Positions 26,773-34,414 of a stretch of DNA of 64,000 bases are shown here, piece by piece. Numbering within the stretch: position 1 is the first letter of the stretch; the number at the start of each line of letters is the position of its first letter. The translations under genes were made by a program, and so were the position numbers. The DNA lies in NCBI GenBank assembly GCA_934402375.1, contig CAKRUB010000002.1, positions 214,793-278,792 on the forward strand, given 5' to 3'. The notes beneath the pieces were generated by a model, which was given only the letters and a program-made list of their open reading frames with translations, had not been told where the DNA came from and did no database searches. Source of the stretch: an uncultured Acetatifactor sp. (GTDB taxonomy: Bacteria; Bacillota; Clostridia; Lachnospirales; Lachnospiraceae).

Positions 26773-26801
26773 TTGCCTATTGCGGGCTGAAATAGTATAC
26801 T
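26773..26801 (+). promoter_or_regulatory. Promoter of the GtrB-like glycosyltransferase gene
   Basis: TTGCCT (26773-26778), 17-base spacer and TATACT (26796-26801), 45 bases before the ATG at 26847. It is divergent from the DUF3048 gene. Confidence 0.6.
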
Positions 26802-26846
26802 GTTTGTATTCATAAATGCCGAGAGGCGGAAAGTGATGGCTGTGAC

Positions 26847-27776
26847 ATGAAGCTGTTGAGCGTTATCGTTCCCTGCTATAATGAGGAGGAGAGCGTAGAA
26901 CTTTTTTATGAAGAATTGACAAAGAATGATGCTTTTTTTGCGCAGAAGAATATGGAGCTTGAGATTTTCTATATCGATGATGGGTCTGTTGACAGAACCG
27001 TGGAGGAAGTCAGGAAGCTCCGCGACAGGGACGAGCGTGTTCATCTGGTCTCTTTTTCCAGAAATTTTGGAAAAGAAGCCGCGATGTTTGCAGGAATGGA
27101 GCATTCAAGGGGCGATTATGTTGTAATCATGGATGCCGATCTTCAGGATCCGCCTTCTTTGCTGCCGGAGATGTTCAAAGGGATTGAGGAAGGCTATGAC
27201 TCCGTTGCGACCAGACGTGTCAGCCGCAAGGGAGAGCCGCCGGTGAGAAGCTTTTTTGCAAGGATGTTTTACCGCTTGATGAAGAAAATATCCAGGACGG
27301 AGATCATGGACGGAGCGAGGGATTACCGGCTGATGACCAGACAGATGGTGAACGCAATCCTTTCCATGAAGGAATATAACCGTTTTACCAAGGGCATTTT
27401 CGGCTGGGTCGGATTTAAGACGAAGTGGCTGGAATATGAGAATGTGGAACGAGCCAAGGGCGAGACAAAGTGGAATTTCTGGAAGCTCTTTGTGTATTCT
27501 CTCGACGGCATCACCGCCTTTTCGACGGTACCGCTGATGATTGCCTCTGTGGCAGGAGTGCTGTTCTGTCTTCTTGCATTCGTAATGATTATATTTATTA
27601 TTGTGCGGAAGCTGGTGTTCGGAGACCCGGTGTCGGGCTGGCCTTCGCTGGTGTGTATCATGCTTTTCTTAAGCGGGGTACAGTTTTTCTGTACCGGAAT
27701 TCTCGGACAGTATCTTGCCAAGACCTATATGGAGGTCAAAAGACGCCCGATTTATCTGGTAAAGGAGGAACTATAA
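26847..27776 (+). CDS. GT2 glycosyltransferase, GtrB/DPM1-like
   Basis: A 309-residue enzyme of the bactoprenol-phosphate sugar transferase type. Seen: an N-terminal GT-A domain (LLSVIVPCYNEEES, IDDGSVDRT, VIMDADLQDP), the family-typical RNFGKEAAMFAGMEHSRGD, and two C-terminal membrane helices (about 228-257 and 269-292). GtrB proteins load a sugar from a nucleotide donor onto undecaprenyl phosphate, making donors for GT-C enzymes; several GT-C candidates in this window could use that donor (inference). The ribosome site is weak. The gene stands alone between the divergent lipoprotein and the Spo0A-like gene. Confidence 0.85.
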   Translation: MKLLSVIVPCYNEEESVELFYEELTKNDAFFAQKNMELEIFYIDDGSVDRTVEEVRKLRDRDERVHLVSFSRNFGKEAAMFAGMEHSRGDYVVIMDADLQDPPSLLPEMFKGIEEGYDSVATRRVSRKGEPPVRSFFARMFYRLMKKISRTEIMDGARDYRLMTRQMVNAILSMKEYNRFTKGIFGWVGFKTKWLEYENVERAKGETKWNFWKLFVYSLDGITAFSTVPLMIASVAGVLFCLLAFVMIIFIIVRKLVFGDPVSGWPSLVCIMLFLSGVQFFCTGILGQYLAKTYMEVKRRPIYLVKEEL

Positions 27777-27868
27777 AATTTCTTAACACTTTCTTAGCGG
27801 GCAAAAGTATTCACAATCTTGACCATATATGATAATATATGACTGTTCATCGAAGAGAAAGAGTATGA

Positions 27869-27875
27869 ATCGACA
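27869..27875. promoter_or_regulatory. Possible 0A-box-like heptamer before the Spo0A-like gene
   Basis: ATCGACA differs from the 0A-box heptamer in its TTCGACA orientation at one base and lies just before the ribosome site. An inverted, weaker match (CATCGAA) is about 20 bases upstream. Heptamers with one mismatch are common, so this is only a hint of autoregulation. Confidence 0.25.
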
Positions 27876-27893
27876 TAAGGAAGGGGAATTCAA

Positions 27894-28271
27894 GTGGAGA
27901 TTGATGCTGTAAAGGATTGTGAGCTGGAAAGATACATAACAGATATCATGTTGGATGTTGGGGTACCGGCGCATCTCAAGGGGTATCATTATCTGAGAGA
28001 TGCAATTTTGCTGTCAGGAAGGGATATGGAGGTCGTAAGCAGTGTGACCAAGCTTCTGTATCCAACGGTAGCGAAGAGATTTAAGACAACGAATCAAAAG
28101 GTAGAGAGAGCGATAAGGAACGCGATCGAAGTGTCCTGGGAGAGAGGTAATACAGAGACCTTTGAGAAAATGTTCGGCTATTCCGCGCAAGAGGGAAGAA
28201 CAAGGCCGACTAACAGCGAGTACATTGCCCGTATTGCCGATATGATCCGCCTGGACATCAAGGCAATGTAA
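27894..28271 (+). CDS. Stand-alone Spo0A C-terminal (effector) domain protein
   Basis: A 125-residue protein made only of the Spo0A DNA-binding domain; the phosphoacceptor receiver domain is missing. Seen: the HTH core with VTKLLYPTVAKRFKTTNQKV, ERAIRNAIEVSWERGN and the C-terminal RPTNSEYIARIADMIRLD, which aligns by eye along the whole effector domain. The start is GTG 27894 with AAGGAAGGGG eight bases before it; the preceding sequence has no frame that could encode a receiver. It may bind 0A-box DNA without phosphorelay control, as activator, competitor or a different regulator. It has its own terminator. Confidence 0.88.
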   Translation: MEIDAVKDCELERYITDIMLDVGVPAHLKGYHYLRDAILLSGRDMEVVSSVTKLLYPTVAKRFKTTNQKVERAIRNAIEVSWERGNTETFEKMFGYSAQEGRTRPTNSEYIARIADMIRLDIKAM

Positions 28272-28303
28272 CTGTAAACCAAACTCTTTCACGAGAACAT
28301 AGA

Positions 28304-28341
28304 AGCAGTCGGCCGCATAGCGCGGTCGGCTGCTTTTGCTT
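28304..28341 (+). terminator. Terminator after the Spo0A-like gene
   Basis: AGCAGTCGGCCGC (28304-28316) pairs with GCGGTCGGCTGCT (28322-28334, G-U pairs) over a loop of about five bases, followed by TTTGCTT. The stop codon is about 30 bases upstream. Confidence 0.78.
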
Positions 28342-28368
28342 GTGTGGGCATCCTAAGTGTGTTAAAAT
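28340..28368 (+). promoter_or_regulatory. Promoter of the first glycan gene block
   Basis: TTGTGT (28340-28345), a 17-base spacer and TAAAAT (28363-28368), 28 bases before the ATG at 28397. It starts inside the tail of the preceding terminator. Confidence 0.55.
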
Positions 28369-28396
28369 AGACTCATGTAATTTTATGAGGTGAAGC

Positions 28397-29299
28397 ATGA
28401 GAAGGAAGTTTTCTCTTACAGATTTTGTGGTATTTCTATTGATTGCCCTAATCGGGGCGGCGGAGGGGGCTCATCTGTACGCTGTCCTGCTGCATCGGGC
28501 GTTTTCCCAGTGTGTTCCGGTGTTCATTGCTGCGGCTGCGACATTCATGGCGCTGCTTTGCGGCTACTTTTTCTGGTGTAGGAAAAGAGGAGAAGCAGCG
28601 TCGAAGGACGGCAGGGAAAAGCTTTCGCGGAAGGAAAAGATTTTTCTTGCGTTGTTTGCCGTTCTTGCTCTGTCCCAGATGCTGTTTGCCGCAACGGGGA
28701 CATGGGTATATCTGCGGGGAGATATGACGGTAGAGACGGCGGGAAGCTTTTTGGAGACAGATGCCGTCTATAGCGTGAATCCTATGACAGGAGCTGCGTA
28801 TCAGGGCGGAATTCCGATGCGGCTTAAGGTACTGTGTCTGCCGACTCTTTATGGCATACTCAGCAGAATAACAGGCATTTGCCCGGAATATCTGGTGTGG
28901 CAGATCATTCCCGTATTTACGTTGATTTTTTCCTATGCCGCCTACAGCAGTCTGGCGGTGAGCCTGTTCCCGGAGGAGAGAGAAAAGAGGCTGATGTTTC
29001 TTGTAATCGTGGCGATTCTGATCTGGATCGGGAGCTATCGGTACGGCATGGATGGCTTTGGAATTTTGTACTCCGGATGGAGGGGAGTAACCCTCCGCAA
29101 CATGATATTGATTCCCTATGCCCTGTCGCTTTGTCTGAGAAGACAGTATGTTTTGGCACTGGCATGTCTGGTGGCGGAGGTATGTATTGTCTGGACACTG
29201 TACGGCTTAGGGGCATGTCTGGTGGTGACAGCCGGTATGGCGCTGACAAATATCCTGTGCCGACGCTTTGAAGCGGGAAGGGAGGGGGAAAATGACTGA
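28397..29299 (+). CDS. DUF6077-like membrane protein, N-terminal half of a split pair
   Basis: A 300-residue polytopic membrane protein with about eight hydrophobic helices. The loop TDAVYSVNPMTGAAYQGG and the run ITGICPEYLVWQIIPVFTLI, followed by YGMDGFGILYSGWRG, resemble the N-terminal part of DUF6077 proteins, a GT-C-like family of Lachnospiraceae that I know as single chains of about 500-600 residues. Here the chain stops after the last helix and the next gene supplies four further helices and a soluble domain. GAGGTG lies seven bases before the ATG. It overlaps the next gene by eight bases. It could be a natural two-subunit form or an old frameshift. Confidence 0.65.
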   Translation: MRRKFSLTDFVVFLLIALIGAAEGAHLYAVLLHRAFSQCVPVFIAAAATFMALLCGYFFWCRKRGEAASKDGREKLSRKEKIFLALFAVLALSQMLFAATGTWVYLRGDMTVETAGSFLETDAVYSVNPMTGAAYQGGIPMRLKVLCLPTLYGILSRITGICPEYLVWQIIPVFTLIFSYAAYSSLAVSLFPEEREKRLMFLVIVAILIWIGSYRYGMDGFGILYSGWRGVTLRNMILIPYALSLCLRRQYVLALACLVAEVCIVWTLYGLGACLVVTAGMALTNILCRRFEAGREGEND

Positions 29300-30116
29300 A
29301 CTTCTGGCAAATGCGTGGCAGGGCTGGATAAATTTTAATTCTGCGGGAAAACTGTCAGCTGCCCTTTTGATTTCGCTTGTGCTTTTGTGGGTATACTCCA
29401 AGAGAGTACCGCAGAAAACGTTTCTGGTGTATACGTCTGTGGTGACGGCAGCGTGTATCATACCGCTGACGGCTGCGGCACTGATGCTGTACCAGACGAA
29501 ATTTTATGATTATGAGTGGATATGGAGCATTGTACCCCTGACTGCCATGATCGCCATGGCTCTGACAATGTTTCTGACGGAATATCTGCGCGGAATATCA
29601 AAGGGAGACAGGAGAACGGAGATAGCAGTTTTTCTGCTGGTTTTGGCAGGACTTCTGTTCTGCGGAGACATGGGTGTGAAGGCATGGAACGGTGCGGGCG
29701 AGAAAAGAGAGAGGCAGGAGGCTGCGCAGGTACTGGCTGTTGCGAAGGAGCGCATGGCGGAAAGGCATATCCTTCTCTGGGCGCCGGAAGAGATCATGGG
29801 CTATGCAAGGCAGACAGATGCATCCGTTGAATTGATTTATGGCAGGAATATGTGGGATGAGGCGCTGAATGCCTATGCCTATGATATATATCCGGATGAG
29901 ATCCATGACCTCTATCTGTGGATGGAGGCAGACCCGGAGGAGCTGTCAGAAGCGGATGTATTCTGTGCGGAGGCGGCATTGCGCGCAGGGGTGAACTGTG
30001 TGCTGATACCGGCGGACAAGCCGGAAAAAACGGTCGGTTATCTTGAGAGATTATTCAGAGCCGAAGCGGAAAGGGTTGGAGAGTACTATCTCCTTGCGGT
30101 TACAAGAACGGAGTAG
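29292..30116 (+). CDS. DUF6077-like protein, C-terminal half of a split pair
   Basis: A 274-residue protein with about four membrane helices (to residue 130) and a C-terminal extracytoplasmic-type domain (about 140-274; RHILLWAPEEIMGYARQTDA, then ELIYGRNMWDEAL). This is what would be expected to follow the upstream protein in a full GT-C-like polypeptide. ATG 29292 is chosen because GGAGGGGG lies just before it and it overlaps the upstream stop; the frame is open back to 29268. I see no independent family. The two genes together would give about 12 helices plus a soluble domain. Confidence 0.6.
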   Translation: MTELLANAWQGWINFNSAGKLSAALLISLVLLWVYSKRVPQKTFLVYTSVVTAACIIPLTAAALMLYQTKFYDYEWIWSIVPLTAMIAMALTMFLTEYLRGISKGDRRTEIAVFLLVLAGLLFCGDMGVKAWNGAGEKRERQEAAQVLAVAKERMAERHILLWAPEEIMGYARQTDASVELIYGRNMWDEALNAYAYDIYPDEIHDLYLWMEADPEELSEADVFCAEAALRAGVNCVLIPADKPEKTVGYLERLFRAEAERVGEYYLLAVTRTE

Positions 30117-30119
30117 ACC

Positions 30120-30899
30120 GTGAATGCGGAGGAAAACGATTTGAACGAACTTGTCAGTATCATTGTTCCGGTGTACAATGCCCGGAAATTTATCAGGGAG
30201 ACGCTGGACTGCGTGATGGCGCAGACCTACACGGCGTGGGAGTTGCTGCTGATAGAGGATGTAAGCACAGACGATACGGTGGCAGTCATCGAAGAATATA
30301 TCAGGAAAAAAAAGGAACAGCGGATCAGAATGATCAGACAGCCTGAAAACATGGGGGCTGCAAGGGCGCGCAACCGCGGGCTGGAGGAGGCGAAGGGCAG
30401 ATACATTGCATATCTGGATGCAGATGATCTGTGGGAGCCGGAAAAATTACAGCACCAGCTGTTATTTATGAAGAGAAACGAGGTGGCGTTCTGTTTTACC
30501 GGGTATGAATTTGCGGATGAGTGCGGCAACGGAACGGGGAAGATTGTCCATGTGCCGGAGACATTGAATTACCGGCAGGCGCTTGGCAATACGACCATAT
30601 TTACTACGACAGTCATGTTTGATACGGAGAGGATTCCGAAGGAAATGCTCGAAATGCCGGTTATGAAGAGCGAGGATACGGCACTGTGGTGGAAGATTCT
30701 GAGAAATGGATATACGGCATACGGACTTGACGAGAATCTTGTCAGATACCGCCGTCCGGGCAAATCCTTGTCTTCTAACAAGCTGGAGGCGATAAGGAGG
30801 ATCTGGAATCTCTACAGAAAGGCGGAGGGCATGAGCATCCCGGCGAGCGCTTGGCATTTTTGCTTCTGGGCGCTGCGTGCCGTGAAGAGAAGGGTATAG
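30120..30899 (+). CDS. GT2 glycosyltransferase
   Basis: A GT-A fold glycosyltransferase of up to 259 residues. Seen: VSIIVPVYNARKFIRETLDC, the donor-binding LIEDVSTDDT, the N-terminal repeat PENMGAARARNRGLEEAKG, the DxD motif in AYLDADDLWEPEKL and the acceptor-side MKSEDTALWWKIL. No membrane segment. Two starts are possible: GTG 30120 with GGAG six bases upstream, and TTG 30141 with a stronger GGAGG eight bases upstream, which would remove seven residues. The gene lies four bases after the DUF6077 pair. Sugar specificity cannot be read. Confidence 0.85.
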   Translation: MNAEENDLNELVSIIVPVYNARKFIRETLDCVMAQTYTAWELLLIEDVSTDDTVAVIEEYIRKKKEQRIRMIRQPENMGAARARNRGLEEAKGRYIAYLDADDLWEPEKLQHQLLFMKRNEVAFCFTGYEFADECGNGTGKIVHVPETLNYRQALGNTTIFTTTVMFDTERIPKEMLEMPVMKSEDTALWWKILRNGYTAYGLDENLVRYRRPGKSLSSNKLEAIRRIWNLYRKAEGMSIPASAWHFCFWALRAVKRRV

Positions 30900-30967
30900 T
30901 CTGTACGCGGACTGAAAAATATGATACACTTGCAATATGTCATGTCGAGAATCGGAGGATTCATGTT

Positions 30968-32428
30968 TTGAGAGCGATTACCAATGAAAAGAAAATAAAA
31001 AAGCTGGAAACCTTCAAGCGCTTGATCAACCTCGGATTGGTGGGGATATGTCTCGGGCTGGAGGTGGCGGTGTTCTGGTATCACTGGTGGTACTATTTCC
31101 GCCTGTGTCTGGTAGAAGATCTGCGCAACCTCTGGTCGAGGGCGACCCTTGCGGAGATAGCTCTGTATGCGGTAGTTCTGCTGTTTTTGTCTGCCACCTA
31201 CGGCGGTGTGCGCTTAGGCTACCAGAAAAATGCCGAAATTGTTTTTTCGCAGGTCTTTTCGACACTGCTGGCAAACATAATCATTTACGTTCAGCTTTCC
31301 ATCATGGCGAGGGAACTCTTCGTGCTGGACATTTTTGTGTTGATGATGGTTGAACAGATCGTGCTGGTCCTGGTGTATGTAAATATTGCGAACAGAATAT
31401 ACAGGCATATCTTTCCGCCGAGGAAGCTCCTGCTGATCCATGGGAACCGACCGACCGAGGAGCTGTGCAGCAAGTTTGAAAGCAGAAAGGACAAGTATGT
31501 CATCACAAAAAGGCTTCATGTGAAAGAGGGCACGCAGAAGCTTTGCAGGGAGATCATGCAGGCATATGAGAGCAATGAGTGCAATGCTGTTGTCCTCGGG
31601 GATATATCCGTGGAGGACAGAGGTCCTCTGCTGAAATTCTGTTACGGACATTCCATCAGAGTGTATCTGATGCCTAAAATTACGGATGTTATTCTTATGG
31701 GCGCAGAGGAACTGCATGTGTTTGACAGTCCCATGCTGCTTGTCAGGGAATACAGCCTGACGATGGAGCAGCGCTTTATAAAGAGAATGATAGACATTGT
31801 CTGTTCGCTGCTGCTGTTGGTGCTGGCGTCACCGATTATGCTGATTACGGCAATCGTTATTAAGCTGTATGACAGAGGACCTGTGCTCTATAAGCAGGTG
31901 AGATGTACCGTGAATCAGAGGCAGTTCTATATTATGAAATTCCGCAGCATGAGGACAGATGCCGAGAAGGATGGGGTGGCGAGACTGGCGCAGAAAAATG
32001 ACAGCCGGATTACGCCCATCGGAAAGTTTATCAGAAAGTGCAGGATAGATGAGCTGCCGCAGCTGATCAATATTCTGAGAGGAGATATGTCCTTTATCGG
32101 ACCGCGGCCGGAGAGACCGGAGATCATAGCACAGTACATCGAGGTAATGCCGGAATTTGCCTACCGTATGAAGGTAAAGGCAGGACTTGCCGGATTTGCC
32201 CAGGTATACGGTAAATATAACACTACGCCATACGATAAGTTAAAACTTGATTTAACATACATTGAAAATTATTCTGTCTGGCTCGATATTAAGCTGATGA
32301 TGCTGACACTCAAGATTTTATTCTGGCCGGACAGCACGGAAGGCGTGGAGGCGGAACAGATCACCGCATTGAAGAAGGAGAAGCAGGAACGGGAGCAGTC
32401 GAAACAGCGGGAACGGAATGAGAAGTAA
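30968..32428 (+). CDS. WbaP/CpsE-type polyprenyl glycosyl-1-phosphate transferase
   Basis: An initiating transferase of 486 residues that links a sugar-1-phosphate to undecaprenyl phosphate at the inner face of the membrane. Seen: four N-terminal membrane helices, a degenerate nucleotide-binding middle (KLLLIHGNRPTEELC), a fifth hydrophobic segment (IDIVCSLLLLVLASPIMLIT) and the C-terminal transferase core with KFRSMRTDAEKDG, DELPQLINILRGDMSFIG and PRPERPE. TTG 30968 is chosen because GGAGG lies nine bases upstream; the frame is open further up inside the previous gene without a ribosome site. The C-terminus ends in a Lys/Glu/Arg-rich helix. Confidence 0.9.
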   Translation: MRAITNEKKIKKLETFKRLINLGLVGICLGLEVAVFWYHWWYYFRLCLVEDLRNLWSRATLAEIALYAVVLLFLSATYGGVRLGYQKNAEIVFSQVFSTLLANIIIYVQLSIMARELFVLDIFVLMMVEQIVLVLVYVNIANRIYRHIFPPRKLLLIHGNRPTEELCSKFESRKDKYVITKRLHVKEGTQKLCREIMQAYESNECNAVVLGDISVEDRGPLLKFCYGHSIRVYLMPKITDVILMGAEELHVFDSPMLLVREYSLTMEQRFIKRMIDIVCSLLLLVLASPIMLITAIVIKLYDRGPVLYKQVRCTVNQRQFYIMKFRSMRTDAEKDGVARLAQKNDSRITPIGKFIRKCRIDELPQLINILRGDMSFIGPRPERPEIIAQYIEVMPEFAYRMKVKAGLAGFAQVYGKYNTTPYDKLKLDLTYIENYSVWLDIKLMMLTLKILFWPDSTEGVEAEQITALKKEKQEREQSKQRERNEK

Positions 32429-32441
32429 GGGAGCTGGCATT

Positions 32442-33494
32442 ATGTTGCAGGGATATTACGGAAAAGAACCCTTTGACCTGAGACTGACCGTGCTGCGGAT
32501 GCTTGGGCAATGGAAGAAGATCATATTGTGGACGGTGGCGGGGACGCTGCTGCTCGGCGGAGCCTATTGCGTGAAGAGCTTTGTCTTTCGCGGGGAAAGG
32601 CAGTACGAGGCGGTTTCCACCTACCGCGTGGATTACGGTGTGGAGGATATTGACGCTAATCTGGTAATGATCAACAGCTATACATGGAATACCTATGTGC
32701 ATACCGGGGAGTTCTTGGATTATGTGAGGAACCGGCTTTCAGGGACCGAGTGGGCGACGCTGGATGCGGAGGAGCTGAGCGCCTGCCTCCGGGGCGATAT
32801 GGAGTCTGACTGGCGAGTGCCGTCAACGATTGTTCTGAGCGCGAATGCGGACATGAGCACAGCGGTCGCAAAGGCGGTGGAAGAAACGATGACGCTGGAT
32901 TTCCCTGCAGGGATCAGCGAAGTCAGATCCATTCGCGTACTGGATCATGCGGGAGAGGCGAAAGAGGTGCTGCCGGATATTCGCGTCGGAAGGGCATTTA
33001 TTCTGGCGGCGGTGATCTCGCTGTTTTTTTCGGTGGTGATTCTTTTGCTGAAGGAGACAGGTGATGACAATATCTGGCTGCCTGCAACGCTGACGGCGCG
33101 GTACGCCTTGCAGTGCGTGGGAACAGTAAAAAGCGTGGATATTAAAGAGAACATCTGTTATTTATTTTCAGAAAAGAAACAGATTGCGGTCTGCCCCGTG
33201 CAGGAGACCTGCGATCCAACAGAGGTGATCAGACAGCTGGAGAGTCTTGTCGGTGAGGCGGAGGAGAGGAAATGGTATGCGGTTCCGTCGCCGCTGATCT
33301 GCCCGGAGAGCGCAGAGAAGCTTCGGGAATCGGATTCGGTTTTATTGGTGGTAAAGGCAGGTGCCCATGCGGGGAAGCAGTTGGAATATGTATTGGATTT
33401 CCTTGCACGGCAGGATTGCAGAGCAACGGCAGCGCTCCTGTGGGATGCGGATGAAAAACTGCTCCGCAGATATTACGCGTTTGCGCGTCGGTAA
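32442..33494 (+). CDS. Wzz-like chain-length protein fused to a degenerate BY-kinase-like domain
   Basis: A 350-residue polysaccharide copolymerase-type protein. Seen: N-terminal membrane helix (about 27-48), an outer domain with YEAVSTYRVDYGVEDIDANL and SYTWNTYVHTGEFL, a second helix (about 183-204), then a cytoplasmic part of 140 residues. The last part (DSVLLVVKAGAHAGKQLEYV, then LLWDADEKLLRRYY) resembles the end of bacterial tyrosine kinases of the CapB/Wze type, but no Walker A or Walker B is visible, so the kinase would be inactive. ATG 32442 has GGGAG eight bases upstream; the frame is open from 32418. It follows the initiating transferase, as Wzz-type genes often do. Confidence 0.75.
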   Translation: MLQGYYGKEPFDLRLTVLRMLGQWKKIILWTVAGTLLLGGAYCVKSFVFRGERQYEAVSTYRVDYGVEDIDANLVMINSYTWNTYVHTGEFLDYVRNRLSGTEWATLDAEELSACLRGDMESDWRVPSTIVLSANADMSTAVAKAVEETMTLDFPAGISEVRSIRVLDHAGEAKEVLPDIRVGRAFILAAVISLFFSVVILLLKETGDDNIWLPATLTARYALQCVGTVKSVDIKENICYLFSEKKQIAVCPVQETCDPTEVIRQLESLVGEAEERKWYAVPSPLICPESAEKLRESDSVLLVVKAGAHAGKQLEYVLDFLARQDCRATAALLWDADEKLLRRYYAFARR

Positions 33495-33530
33495 ACAGTT
33501 GTGGAGAGCGCTTAACAGATTTGCGCAGAA

Positions 33531-34328
33531 ATGGATGTAAGGATGAGAGTACAGGTGCTTGCGTCGGTGATGAATCAGACCTTGGAAGAAATCCGTGAGA
33601 AGATGCATTTGGATTCCGACGCCGTTATTATCAACCAGTGTGACAGACTGGAGATGGAAGAACAGAGAGAAGAAGGCTATAGCATGCGCATGTATTCCTT
33701 TCCTGACAGGGGAATCGGAAGAAGCCGCAACGAGGCTATATTGAGGGCAGATGGGGACATCTGTCTCTTTTCGGATGAAGATATTGTCTATGAGCCGGGA
33801 TATGCGGAGGCGATTGCGGACGAATTTGAAAGAAATCCGAAAGCGGATATGATCCTGTTCAACATTGCTATATGTGAAGAACGGCAGACTTACCATATTA
33901 CAGAACGAAAACGTGTACACTGGTATAATTGCGGGCGTTATGGGGCGGTGAGCTTTGCTATCCGAAGGGAGAGACTGCTCGCCTCAGGAGTCACATTTTC
34001 CCTGCTGTTCGGCGGCGGAGCCAGATACAGTAACGGTGAGGACAGCCTTTTTTTGCGAGAATTTATGCGGAAGGGCTATCGTGTCTATACGGCACCCGTA
34101 ACGATCGGGCGTGAGGAAGAAGGCGAATCCAGCTGGTTTAAGGGTTACGATGAGAAATTCTTCCATGACAGGGGAGTTCTTTACCATTATCTATACGGCT
34201 GGCTCGGATATGCGATGGCTTTGAGGTTTTTGCTGGCGCATCGGGGGAAAATGTGCAATGAAACCGGTGTGCGGCAGGCATACCGCTGGATGGCGGAGGG
34301 AATAAAGGAAGGGAAGATTGAAAAATAG
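33531..34328 (+). CDS. Glycosyltransferase, GT2-like, atypical N-terminus
   Basis: A 265-residue protein that lacks the usual start of GT2 enzymes and begins MDVRMRVQVLASVMNQTLEE; the donor region appears as DAVIINQCDRLEMEEQ, and the DxD-like site as DICLFSDEDIVYEPGYAEAI after GIGRSRNEAILRADG. A later GGGARYSNGEDSLFLREFMR is a typical acceptor-side motif. Relatives of this form are common in glycan loci of Clostridia and streptococci. The start may be ATG 33531 or ATG 33543; no strong ribosome site is present. The stop codon lies inside a perfect inverted repeat. Confidence 0.75.
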   Translation: MDVRMRVQVLASVMNQTLEEIREKMHLDSDAVIINQCDRLEMEEQREEGYSMRMYSFPDRGIGRSRNEAILRADGDICLFSDEDIVYEPGYAEAIADEFERNPKADMILFNIAICEERQTYHITERKRVHWYNCGRYGAVSFAIRRERLLASGVTFSLLFGGGARYSNGEDSLFLREFMRKGYRVYTAPVTIGREEEGESSWFKGYDEKFFHDRGVLYHYLYGWLGYAMALRFLLAHRGKMCNETGVRQAYRWMAEGIKEGKIEK

Positions 34329-34340
34329 AATTTTTCAATC
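34316..34340. repeat. 11-base perfect inverted repeat over a stop codon
   Basis: GATTGAAAAAT (34316-34326) and ATTTTTCAATC (34330-34340) flank AGA. The stem is AT-rich and contains the TAG stop of the preceding gene; it could be an A/T-type terminator acting in either direction. Confidence 0.7.
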
Positions 34341-34342
34341 AC

Positions 34343-34376
34343 GAGATTTGTGTCTGCGCGCACTTGACACAAACTC
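34343..34376. repeat. Second inverted repeat in the same gap
   Basis: GAGATTTGTGTC (34343-34354) pairs with GACACAAACTC (34366-34376) with one bulge around an 11-base loop. A further TGCGCA pair follows near 34381-34398. Adjacent to the previous repeat, it makes the gap strongly structured. Confidence 0.6.
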
Positions 34377-34414
34377 GCCATGCGCAAAGGGCGTGCGCAG
34401 AGATGGGGAAAAAC

